The translations under genes and the position numbers were made by a program. 64,000 nucleotides of DNA, taken from assembly GCA_037127255.1 (NCBI GenBank), contig JBANSL010000010.1, positions 27,236,620 to 27,300,619 on the forward strand. Direction: 5' to 3'. This stretch comes from Persicaria tinctoria (Eukaryota > Streptophyta > Magnoliopsida > Caryophyllales > Polygonaceae). Numbering within the stretch: the first letter of the stretch is position 1; every line of letters begins with the position of its first letter. Below the pieces are notes generated by a model. It did no database searches and was not told the DNA's origin. It saw only the letters and a program-made list of their open reading frames with translations. Positions 44,611-54,882 of this stretch are shown piece by piece.

Positions 44611-46067
44611 TGACAGAGGATTTTCAGTCGCCTTAAATCCTATCAAATAAATCCGACTAACCTAACTAATGTAGTTTGGAAAGTACGGGTCGATCCCACA
44701 GAGAGTCTATGATTTGTATGCAAGTCAAGTGTGTCAACAAGAACAAGAAACAAAGAGGGGGATTTTGATGGTTTAAACTAACTAAGAATGAAAAAGTATC
44801 AAAAATAATAAAGTAAAATAGATTAAATGGATGAATATGAGAGAATAGCTCAAGTTAATCAATCTCAGCAATCAGGTTTGTTCATTGATCATTGATATCA
44901 AAAAGATAACTTCCTCTTGAATACTTTATTGTGGAAAGACTAGGTCTTTTGAATCCAATTCCTTATCGAATCTAGTTAACAGGATAACCAGACCCTGAAA
45001 ACCCTAACTATCAAACAATCTTGAAACTATCAAGATTCAATTCAATAATCGATGAAGCTTAAATGAAATCAACAAAGGCAATCGATGCGCACAACCAGTT
45101 ATTGCATCAATTGCAAATCAATTCTTTATACAAATCCCTAAATCAACCAGTTTCAGAGATTCATAATTTGCTACTCAAGAATATAGATAACTCAACCAGT
45201 AATTACCTATATCTAGCTATAGATTATCATGAAAAGGCATCAGTTGATCAGACTAACGGAAATTCACGAAAACCCTAAACAATCGGCGCAAAGAATTGAT
45301 AATATTCAAAGAAGAGTATTAAGATAGAGAACTCTCACAATGAAATTGCAAACCTGAAGCTTCGATTAATTTCCCTAAGAAAAGGAGTCTAGTTGTTCAT
45401 GCTTGAAGAGAAAAACCTAAAAACCTAATTCAACTTCTAACGATGTCTCCTCAATTCCGTCCCCAACCTCCTACTTAACCTAATTTTCTCTTCCAAATAA
45501 TAACAAATCCAAAATAACCACAAAAAGCCCATAATGTCACAAGGAAAATAGGCCCACGTCCAAAGCAACAACAACTTGGTCTCGGCTGATAGAACTCGGG
45601 TGAGTTCTTGCTGTCCTGGGCCGAGTTCTTTTCCTGCAGCAATGTTGAAGTCCCGATTTCGCTGTTTTCGAGGCTGAATTTGGAAAAGTTGTAAACACGA
45701 AAGTTGTAGGTCTTCGAATCTTCTTTCCAACAAGTATAAGTACGCCCCGATCCGATAAATACAGCCTTCAAACGACTCGTTTTAGTGCAGCGTCGTCAGC
45801 TTGGACAGCTCCAATCCTTTACATGTTTAGTTCATCTCCTCGGCTCTCGAGCTCTTCTATTTTCGTCCAATCTTCGAGCATTGGCTCGAGCTTAGCTCCA
45901 CCATTCCACAATCACCTGAAATCATGCACAAAACTTGTAGATTCCGACTCTAATTGAAACATAATGAAAATATGAAAACAACTCTAAACTCATGCATTTT
46001 ACTCTACCTAAACTCATCTAAATGCCTATATTAACACTACCTAAATGTGTCTTATCAAACTCCCCCA
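44611..46067 (-). repeat. 3' LTR of pol-less element (1457 bp)
   Basis: Begins TGACAGAGGATTTTCAGTCG and ends ACCTAAATGTGTCTTATCA. Near-identical to the split copy at 50229-50279 plus 54880-56277. Confidence 0.9.
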
Positions 46068-49012
46068 CACTTGAACCTTTCTTGTCCTCAAGAAAACAAA
46101 ATCAATCCAATCAAACATCCCACAAATACACTCTTCATGCATTCACCTTGTCAGCGATAAAATCCAAAATCAAGTAGGAGACATAAGATAATAATCAACA
46201 TCATCACATGTATTTGAGCAACTCAAAAGCTTAGGCACATTTCAATCCAACCTCACCGGGCATGTAAAGTGTTTCACTCTCACTCTTGTGTTTAGATTTG
46301 TTCAATTCTGCTCAAACTCAATCCAATGCATCTAAGCTCCATGAAAATTGAAATCCATATCAAAATCTCCACCGTGGGTGACATTACAAGTAATAATCAT
46401 CATGAGGTCTTGCAAGGATTGTAGTGGGGCTTGGTAAGAAAATCAAGGTAGGGAAAGATTTAGGCTTTGTGGTGCTAAAAATCCGGGAAAAAGAGATCTC
46501 AACTACAACCGGAACAACACTCACAACCAAACATTTCTTCAACCAAAAGAATTCAAACTTTAACTCCATCCACAAATAAAAACTTAAGCACAACTCTTGT
46601 TAACCAACTCACTCTTTGTTAATTCTTCTCTCTTGATTTTTCGATGATTTTTCTTCTTCTCTTTTCTTGATTTTTTCCTTTTTATGATTTTTCCTCGACT
46701 TTTACTCCTAAGTGAATTTTATTCTCCTTAGGCCTCGAGTATTAAGCACAATAATCATCCATATGAAGCTCAAAAAGAATACACCACCCATACATAACTT
46801 CCAAATGCTCAAAATACTCCATTAATACACATTTTCACCAATCTTCTCCCTCATTCGCAGATAGGGTAAGGCTAAAATCGGCTAAAAGACAATTTGTGGA
46901 GCTAACAAAATTGGGCTAAAAGGCTCAAATTTGGCTTCAAGCAGAGGATGGTATATATAGGTAGATACAGAGTAAGATATGGCTAACAAAATATTTGCCT
47001 CAATCATATGAAGATCACAAGTCATAATCAAAATATACGGCCTTGAAATAGATATCAATCTCAATTCTCAGAGGTAGTCACATTGGAGAGTATCACACAC
47101 AAGAAGCAAAAGGACATCCATAAAGCATAGTCCCAATAAGGCCAAAATAAACTCACATGGTAAATTTTGTTGGATTTCAATGCCACCTAAAATCTAAGAG
47201 TTATACATGCTCAATCAATCCATTATCTCATGCTCCAATAGATCAAATAAACTACACGATGATCAACAATTCAAGCATATCATGGGACTTATAATTAGAC
47301 TAAGAAGAAAATAGAAGACGAGTGGTAAAGATGAGGTTATACGATAAATACTAAATCTAAAATGCAATGCATTATAATGTGCAAGACTAAGAATAATAAA
47401 CATGAAATGCAAAAATATGGGAAAAAAAAAATATATATATATATATATATACATACAATGCAACCTAAATGCAAACATGCAAGTGTTCCCTCCCCCACAC
47501 TTAATTCACACATTGTCCTCAATGTGAAAAATAAAATAGAAGGAGAAGAATACTTACGAAGTCATCTACTGATCTACATATCAAGCGGAGGTGATGAATT
47601 CAAGCACAGGAGTATGATGAGCCATTGTTCTTTCTCGTCTCGACCTCAAAGAGACACCACAACCTAATCTCTGCAACTAAAGATAAGGCAACACCAACAA
47701 AGAAATATTTGTTGTCCCGACAAGGACAACTCACAATAATAATCAATGGTGTCAATCCACTCCCAATGACAATCAAGCATAGCCACAATCTCTCAAAAAC
47801 ATTGCAAATTTGACAAGCATGAAGCATAAATCGATCAAACTACTTTCAACCAACTCAATAAGAAAACTCCGGTTAAGTTTAATATCAGATAGCAAGATCG
47901 ATCAAATGCCTAAAATGCAATTCCCCTAGATTTGCAATGTCACAATTAAGCACAAAAACCGACTAACACGAGCAACAAAACCATCCACAACCACAATAAT
48001 ATTGCAAATCAACACTTAGCACAAATCAATTAATGCCAAATTTACCAAACTCAATAATAAAACTCAAATCAAGTTGAATTCCATCTAGCGAGATCAATCT
48101 AAATGCCTAATCTCAAATTTGCAATTTCTTCAATCAAGTTCGCATATCAAACCACAAGTCAATTTCTCAATCAATCCTCCTTCATCAACAAATTTAACAC
48201 AAATAAGTTTCAAGTTAATCCAAACAACTCCTAAATTCTACAAAAAGTTTTTCAATTTAGCAAAACCTAGGAATTGGGGATTTGAAATTGTACCTTAATT
48301 CTTCAATGGAGGAGAGAAAGAAGAGGAAGGGGCTGACCGGGGCTGGTGGCCGGACTTGGATGGCGGAGATGTCGGACGGATGGCAACAGGGTATGGTGAG
48401 GCCGACGCTGGCGGCTGCTGGGAACGAAGAGGGGGTCTCCGGGACTCTGAAGAGAGAGACGGGATGGGTCCCGGGACTCTGAAGGCTGGGCGACTCCGGA
48501 GAGGGAGGGAGAGAGGGAGACCGTGGCTGCTCGGAACGGAGAGTGGGTCTCCGGGACTCGCCGGGAGGGCTGCTGGCCGGAGGATGTTCGGCGTCGGCGC
48601 TGCTGCTAGGAGAGAGGCGTGAGGGCTCCGGAGGAAGACTCGGGCAACTGGGCACAGGAGACGCGCCTCTCTCTTCTTCTTTTTTTCTTCTTTTTTTTTT
48701 AAGGAAGACGCTATATAGCTCGAGTGGGATTAAAAACAACTCGACCGTGTTATATTTACCCACCTGAGTTCCATCTCGAAGACGTGTTCGTAACTCGGGT
48801 TGGCCAGAGAACTCGACCGAGTTCTACACCCGAGTTTGCTACTGTAATTCCTTTGGTTTCGACTTCTTTTTTTTTTTTTTTGAAAGTGAAATTGAGAACC
48901 TAAATAAAATAATATGAAAGACGAAAATCTATATTACTCACCTTGGGTTGCCTCCCAAGAAGCGTCATTGGTTAACGTCATAGACTAGACGTTTTGGTTG
49001 TCCGTTTGAGAC
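46068..49012 (-). other. non-coding interior of pol-less element
   Basis: Mostly AT-rich and stop-rich. A GC-rich island at about 48300-48670 has Ser/Pro-rich (minus) and Gly/Arg-rich (plus) open frames that look like composition effects rather than genes. An (AT)n run lies at 47422-47452. Confidence 0.5.
47422..47452. repeat. (TA)n microsatellite after an A run
   Basis: Nine A residues followed by about eleven TA units. Confidence 0.85.
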
Positions 49013-49930
49013 CTATTCGGACATTGTCCGTGCCCTCAGCAGGAAATCAAACTCTTGTGCACAACATCTAGGTAGACTGGCACTACATACGAATAAGTTG
49101 GAGTCAAAGTATGTCCTCAACTCTTCATATGCCCGAGCATGACTCCCCGCCACGGGTATGTAGAACCACCAATTCAGTTCCATTGGCGGTATGTCAAAAT
49201 AATGAGACCAAGGATCAACATAATCACCGACCTTCTCACCACTGTAGAGGATATCAATTCTTTGCTTAGGAGCCACAGAAATCAGCTCCGGACTTGGTTC
49301 CTTGATAGGCGAGATCGGGAAAATCTCATTGAACGAAGGAGACAACAAATCACATGGAATCTCATGCGTCGACTTATAACATTCCATGTCAGGAAGCACT
49401 GTACTCTCCTCTTCATCACTAAAGAAATTGTCATCATCTGCGAACATATCCTCCTCCGCCAAAACATTGTCATGCTCATAGCTCAAGGGTAGGGGAGGTG
49501 ACGGAGTAGAATCGGATGAACTCAATGAGGGAGGAATAGGAATCACGCACTCACCTTCATTTTCATGACTTTCTAAGTTTCCCTCGAGTATGACAAACAG
49601 GTCCTTGCCACTCCCTAGAGTGTTTATGGTGAGGCTCTCTATCGGGTTAACCACCGGTTGAGACGGTAGTTCACTCGCTTCACATGCTAGAATCTCATTC
49701 CCCACTTGGATCATTCGGTGCACTCGTTCATCTAGTTCTGCGATCTGCTGACACAATTGCTCATTCTCCTCGTAAGAGGCCTTGGATAGATCCTCCAAAG
49801 GTGCGTCGAAGTAATCCATTGGTTGAAGTTCCAGCGCGAATGACACTTCCTGCAAGGCCTGAAGACCCATGTAGCAGATAAGATCCCAAATTCCCACCAA
49901 ACCTAACCGTGCTAGATTTCCGCCGCTCAT
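49013..49930 (-). CDS. unknown ORF of pol-less element, 305 aa
   Basis: An open frame of 305 codons, the only long one in the element and in the element's own sense. Residues about 45-80 are a coiled-coil-like stretch (DLSKASYEENEQLCQQIAEL); about 115-185 is Pro/Ser-rich then strongly acidic (EEDMFADDDNFFSDEEES); the last third has Trp/Tyr-rich motifs (WSHYFDIPPMELNWWFYIP). No gag knuckle or protease is visible. Its start ATG overlaps the stop of the preceding ORF (ATGA). Possibly a gag-derived or accessory protein; I do not recognise the family. Confidence 0.5.
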   Translation of the reverse strand: MSGGNLARLGLVGIWDLICYMGLQALQEVSFALELQPMDYFDAPLEDLSKASYEENEQLCQQIAELDERVHRMIQVGNEILACEASELPSQPVVNPIESLTINTLGSGKDLFVILEGNLESHENEGECVIPIPPSLSSSDSTPSPPLPLSYEHDNVLAEEDMFADDDNFFSDEEESTVLPDMECYKSTHEIPCDLLSPSFNEIFPISPIKEPSPELISVAPKQRIDILYSGEKVGDYVDPWSHYFDIPPMELNWWFYIPVAGSHARAYEELRTYFDSNLFVCSASLPRCCAQEFDFLLRARTMSE

Positions 49931-50100
49931 GTATATAGCACGCGCCTTTGTCTCTCAGTAGTCATTCCCTCTACAACGCAGACAACCAGATCTCGCAAAC
50001 TATCGTGGAAACCCCGCACATTGCGGATGTCCACACACCTCTGCAACCTAGTGAGATATAGGTGAAAGTTCTCACCTTCGAACTGCGATAACCTCAACAT
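49927..50100 (-). CDS. short gag-like ORF of pol-less element, 57 aa
   Basis: LRLSQFEGENFHLYLTRLQR resembles the part of retrotransposon gag domains where one finds 'F-x-x-G-E-x-x-x-x-Y-x-x-R-x-x' before the major-homology-like helices. It sits 110 bp inside the primer site, where gag is expected, and ends with TGA overlapping the next ATG. It may be the N-terminal remnant of gag, separated from the 305-codon ORF by a frameshift. Confidence 0.4.
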   Translation of the reverse strand: MLRLSQFEGENFHLYLTRLQRCVDIRNVRGFHDSLRDLVVCVVEGMTTERQRRVLYT

Positions 50101-50206
50101 CTTAAACTGTTAGTAGCATATGTGTTGTAAACCGTAAGACAGGTTCACAACAAAAGTTAGTAACTAAATTAACACACAAAAACAAGCACACAAATAACAA
50201 CTTGAC

Positions 50207-50224
50207 TCCCCGGCAACGGCGCCA
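50207..50224 (-). other. primer binding site, tRNA-Asp type, pol-less element
   Basis: TCCCCGGCAACGGCGCCA, identical to the site of Athila I, 4 bp inside the LTR start at 50229. Confidence 0.85.
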
Positions 50225-50228
50225 AATT

Positions 50229-50279
50229 TGACAAGGGATTTTAAGTCGCCTTAAATCCTATCAAATAAATCCGACTAAC
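50229..50279 (-). repeat. 5' LTR of pol-less element, first piece
   Basis: TGACAAGGGATTTTAAGTCG ... CCGACTAAC; continues at 54880 after CACTA II. AAC is duplicated. Confidence 0.85.
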
Positions 50280-50336
50280 CACTACTAGAAATTTGTCATT
50301 TAACATCGGTTAATAACCGATGTCTTTCAAAAAAAA

Positions 50337-50561
50337 ATCGATGTCTATGTGGGTGATGTAAAAAGTCAAAAGTTTTTCACATCGGCCATACCCCGATGTC
50401 TTTGTATATTATAACATCGTTTATATTTTTGAATCTGATGTCTTTGTTATCCTATAACATTGATTATAAAATATAACTGATGTTATAACATAACAAAGAC
50501 ATCGGGCTTTGACTGATGTTATTCAAGTTTGAGTTTTAACATCACCCACATAGACATCGAT
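50337..50561. repeat. nested hairpins in left end of CACTA II
   Basis: Outer arms 50337-50359 and 50539-50561 are perfectly complementary over 23 bp. An inner pair, 50437-50460 and 50480-50503, matches 22 of 24 with a 19-nt loop. The words used (ACATCG, GATGTC) are the subterminal repeat of this element. Confidence 0.85.
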
Positions 50562-50630
50562 TTTTTATTTTGATTAACATCGGTTTGTAGCCGATGTTAA
50601 ATGAAACATTTGTTTTTTTTTTTGCCGTTG

Positions 50631-50702
50631 TAGCCTATACGGGATTTGAACCCGCACCTCTGTGCTTGAACACATCACTCTACCAATTTGAGCTAATAGG
50701 CT
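50631..50702 (-). tRNA. tRNA-like sequence (pseudo-tRNA or SINE head)
   Basis: On the minus strand, 7-bp acceptor arms AGCCTAT/ATAGGCT pair perfectly. TAGCTCAAATTGGTAGAG is a good A box and D arm, and GCGGGTTCAAATCCCGT is a good T arm with B box GGTTCAAATCC. The anticodon arm has only a 6-nt loop (TTCAAG) between ATGTG and CACAG, so the anticodon is uncertain and function doubtful. Downstream in its sense is CAACGGC then 11 A residues, not a TTTT terminator. This suits a retroposed tRNA or a tRNA-derived SINE head. Confidence 0.6.
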
Positions 50703-51032
50703 TGAAATTAGCAATAATAAAACAAATTATTGCATCATTTACTAATCCAATACTAATGCCAAAAGAAAAGACCAAACAAACTATTCTAGATTCACCCCAA
50801 ACAAACTATTGGGTGAGCATGATATGATGATAATGCAGAGAAGAGTTGTTTACATCTAATTGCTGAACAATCTAAAAAGGATGGATCCAAATTACACAAG
50901 AGGCCACCTTGCTCAATTTGCTTTCGAACCTTACTCCATACAGAGTCATGCTATCATCTAATCTAACTAAGTGAAAACTATTACATGAAAATCTGTTATT
51001 CTTAATCAAAAGGTTGTTAGAAGGGTCATTAC

Positions 51033-51151
51033 CGGTCCATGGAGTCCCCGCGGCCAAGCTGCCCATTTGTACCTCCTCCCCAAAAGTAAATGTTGTGCTT
51101 ATCACTAATCGCCAATGTATGCCTCCACCCACAACATACTTGAACTACTTT
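51033..51151 (-). pseudogene. captured exon A, RCC1-repeat (UVR8-like)
   Basis: Bounded by GATGGCAG and GTAATG. It reads KVVQVCCGWRHTLAISDKHN then IYFWGGGTNGQLGRGDSMDR, one RCC1 blade with the GWRHT and W-GxGxxGQLGxGD signature. The family includes the UV-B photoreceptor UVR8 and related beta-propeller proteins, and the string is closest to the UVR8-type repeats as I recall them. No frameshift within the exon. Confidence 0.75.
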
Positions 51152-51294
51152 CTGCCATCAACCAAGATACTCAATACATCATCATAGGTGTTATGAAGAA
51201 AATGTCATATATGGCTAATTAATTCACCCATATTTAAACACCCATATAATTAAATTGTGCCATAAGAAAGGATGAAATTTGCCTGCTCGTGTGG

Positions 51295-51385
51295 AATTAG
51301 AACTTTCTCTGGAGAGCAACAATCATCATTGTCGCCTACTCCTGCTGGCCCAAATTGCATCTTCGAAGAGCTGAGGTTCAGTTTC
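51295..51385 (-). pseudogene. captured exon B, RCC1-repeat (UVR8-like)
   Basis: Reads MQFGPAGVGDNDDCCSP then EKVLIPHEQ, the end of the preceding RCC1 blade (compare FGQVGVGxN-D-CSPVQV in the family). It is followed by AG/GCAAAT, a GC-type donor, and the intron to exon A (about 140 bp) keeps frame. Upstream boundary near an AACCTCAG acceptor is approximate. Confidence 0.65.
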
Positions 51386-51762
51386 TAGTAAGACGCTATT
51401 AGGACTACCAAACTTATGTATCCATTGGAAAAGGTAAACACCAAACGCAATTGAGAAAAAATTTGCACAAAATAAGCTACAAACTGGAAAGAGGTCATCT
51501 TTCCTAAGACGAGTACCGACTATCTAGTTCATCTTTTCAGAAAATAACAAATAAAGTGCCTAAGTCAAGATTCGGCAACATTCTTGCTAACACGTAATAA
51601 TTAAAAAAATCCATATCATATATGGTGTGACTTTGGCTACTCAGCAGATTAAAATTATTTGAGCCTACATGACAATGCTCTACCTCCATATAGCTAAATA
51701 AGAGATTAATCACGGTAAGTCAAAGCTAGAAACAACAATGCTATAACAAAAACTACCATACC

Positions 51763-51840
51763 TTCTCCAGCTGCAATGAAAGACAATGCGTAACCAGGTG
51801 ACATAACAACTTCTTCTTTTATACCCTCAACACAAGTGCC
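51763..51840 (-). pseudogene. captured exon C candidate
   Basis: 78 bp bounded by TTTTGCAG and GTATGG. Reads GTCVEGIKEEVVMSPGYALS then FIAAGEG, compatible with an RCC1-type blade (ending AAGEGHT- in the family). Phase with the next upstream candidate does not match. Confidence 0.5.
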
Positions 51841-51978
51841 CTGCAAAATTGCATCTTTCACAGTTAATAATTTCTCGAGTATATATTTAGTTTTTCATTA
51901 CCAGGCACTAGCCACAGGAATGAATGTAGTACAAAAACAGTGCCTAGCATGGGAAAGAGATTGCAGCTGATAACAAAC

Positions 51979-52039
51979 CTGCCCATCTTCTCTTAACACG
52001 CAAATTCTGGACAATTGGATCAAGCAAGTCATTTATCAC
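51979..52039 (-). pseudogene. captured exon D candidate
   Basis: 61 bp bounded by TATGCAG and GTTTGT. Reads VINDLLDPIVQNLRVKRRWA. Located upstream of exon C in the same sense; joining gives a one-base phase error, so either decay or an alternative border. 52040-54690 further upstream is intron-like with no exon I can support, apart from a GC-richer promoter-like part at 54060-54660. Confidence 0.35.
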
Positions 52040-54882
52040 CTGCATACAAAGGTGAAAATCTCCATAAACTATTATTAACATGCAATTAAACTGAGTAGCA
52101 AGCCTCTAGAAAGGAAAGCTGTATTCATTAGGTACAAAGAGCAATGATCAAAACAGAGTTAGACGTAACAATATAAAGTAAGGAATCAAGATAATTAAAG
52201 ATGACCGACCATGGAATACATGTGTACATGTTCACTGATATATGAGAAAAACTTTAAAATATTATTCAAGTGCAATTATAGGTGCCATAGAAGATATCAT
52301 AAATAAATAAAGAAAGAATGAAATAAAAAAGAAGAGAAGAGATCGGACTGTATTTGTACTATATCTCGGATAAACCATGTTTTGAAACAAGAAGTAATCG
52401 AAGTAATCCAAGACAGACCTTATTCCATCCCCATACAAACTGAGCAGCTACATACAGCCTTATGAACAAGGGAAAAAAGCATCTTTCATCATTTGCACTC
52501 TGATGGATACACATAAAGCTAATGAACATAAAATAAAAGTTTCCACATTAATAAATTCCAACCGAGAAAAAAATGGAATGCTAATCATTTGCACTCTGAT
52601 GGATTAGCAAGAGAGAGTAAGCCAAGTGATAACTATGGCAAAGTTAGCAAGAAATTCATCCATGGTCGGGAACAGTCATAACTCATAACACATAATCACC
52701 AAATGATCTGGCCATTGATTTTCTACCATGACTGCACAAGCCATGCTTTTAGTAAATGGAAAATGACACATTAACAATAGTAGTTGCAAAACACCAAAAT
52801 TAATTACATCACACACCTATTTTAAAATCGAAATAGCCAAGGCTAAAACAATACTCACTCTTTTTTTCTTCTTTTCTGTAACACATAAGTTGACGGCAAT
52901 CATGGCACATAAAACATTCAATTTATACAAGGTGAGATGCAATTTGAGTAGTAAAAGCTACTAATTGCAATCTAGAAAGCGCACTATATGAGTTGGAGGG
53001 AAAAAACCCTAAACATAAGAGGGACAAACAGAAGAGTGCATACAAGAGGATCATATATTAAACGAAAAAATTAAAAAAACTAAATCATGATAATCAGAAT
53101 CATAAGATCATAAGGATTAGATGTCATACATTCCTCCTCACCGGCTCTCTTTGAACAATAAGGTCTCAGATATTTTTCTTTGCAAAAGCCTTTGCCTGAA
53201 AGCAAGTACAACTATTTTGATGTTAAGAAACACACAGGGTAAAAACTAGTTAAGATCAAAATCAGATAAGAATGTACCACACGCTCTATCGAAGGTGAGG
53301 TCTTAAAACCCAGGGGAATGAAATTAGAGCATGAAACTAGCAGTGTTAAAGAATGAATGTATTCATCTTATCATTTACATTCAGCAATTGGATATTCAAA
53401 AGTATGATGTGTTCATGATTTTTTTCAAACTGCTAGAGTGTTTAAGCATAAGCATTTTTACCTGAAGAAGAAAGCCTTCATGTCACCTGAATATTTTGAT
53501 GCAAAACTTACTCCAGTTGGTTGGCAACAAGTAATATGTTTTAAGTTCACTCATATCCTTCTAATGCCTTCCAAATGGATTGAAGTAGAACTCTTCCCTG
53601 CCATAAGCATCTAACAATTCTACCATTTCAACAACATATACTTAATTATACCCATCAAAAACTTAAATGTGAAGCTAAACAAAATCAAAATCAAGATAGA
53701 AACCCGGTGAGTCATTATATCCGTGAATATGTAGCAATCGAAATGCCATTTAACATACGGCAATATTTGCAAATATCTTTTCGATTGTCCCCTTCCGTCC
53801 ATATATTGATTAAGATATCAGGTTTCAAACCTGGTGATTTCCAGGCTCAAAGTATTTGCAAAGATCTTTCTCATTTATTGAAAGAGTTTTCTCATTATTC
53901 CAATTTATCAACTTGAAGTTTCTTAAGAGAATAGTTACTCCAAAGAAAAACACAGGATGATGCTGATGATGCCTGCAACACATACAGTAGGGAGGAAGAT
54001 GGAATCTAAACCGATTTGAACCCTAAATCAATAACCCTAACCCAATTTCAACCAAAAGATGAGCAATATAGAACATGGTTTTTACCTTCTTGGGGAGACG
54101 CGCTTGTGCACCTGGGTAAGCACGCTCATATGGTCGAGGTATGAGCAAACTCACATCGGTGGATCTAGGCACAATCCGGAAATCTTAATGTCAATCTTCA
54201 GCAACCCTAGAATTGCTTCTCCATTTGAGCTCGAAGACGATAACACTAGATCTAAAAATTAAAGAATGAAATTAAACAACAAAAACCCTAGATTTGAATT
54301 TGAGAGGAGTATTCGAACTCTCAAAACTCAAGAGAAAGTCGAAGGGAGACGGAGGACGTAAACGCTTACCAGAGAAGGTTATATGCAGTGGAGGGATCAA
54401 GAGGGCTAAGCGACGAGGGAGCCAGTCGTTGTCGTGGTCAGGTCGTCGCCTAGAGATAAGTCGAGAGAGATGAACCAGTGATGGGATGAGGCCGGATTTG
54501 GAGGAAGGAGGCCGGATTTGGAGGAAGGAGGCCAGATTTGGAGCAGAGAGAAGGAGACGATGATGGGAGAAAGATTTGGAGGAAGGAGGCGGCCAGATTT
54601 CGCTCCAGCGAGAAAGGAGAGGGACTTCTGTAAACGGGAAGGGTTGGATATAGTCGGAAATCTCATGGGCGGGCGTTCAAATTAATTCATTATTCGGTTC
54701 CGCGCCTTTCATACAAAAAATCAAAATAAATATTTAACATCAGTCTAAAGTATAGGGTGATGTCTATTTTATTTTTAAAATCACACATTTTAAAAGCGAT
54801 GTTAAATTTTTTTTTAACATGGCAGGTTTTTCTGGATGATGTTAATGAACCGATGTTAAATAACATAATTCTAGTAGTGAAC

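Larger units (their letters stand above)
50280..54879. mobile_element. CACTA transposon II, non-autonomous, gene-carrying
   Basis: Ends CACTACTAGAAATTTG on the left and CACTACTAGAATTATG read inward from the right, both followed by TATTTAACATCGGTT-like sequence. The triplet AAC flanks both sides (50277-50279, 54880-54882), and the uninterrupted LTR at 44660 shows the empty site. 4600 bp. No transposase. The body contains a tRNA-like sequence, strong hairpins and intron-containing fragments of an RCC1-repeat gene on the minus strand. Confidence 0.92.

Noticed and set aside
45063..45278. 71-codon frame conserved at 45063 and 55284
   Set aside because: Conserved only because both lie in the two LTRs of the same element; antisense to it.
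48257..48763. 168-codon minus-strand Ser/Pro-rich frame in the pol-less element
   Set aside because: Composition effect of a GC-rich island; the other strand is equally open; no domain.
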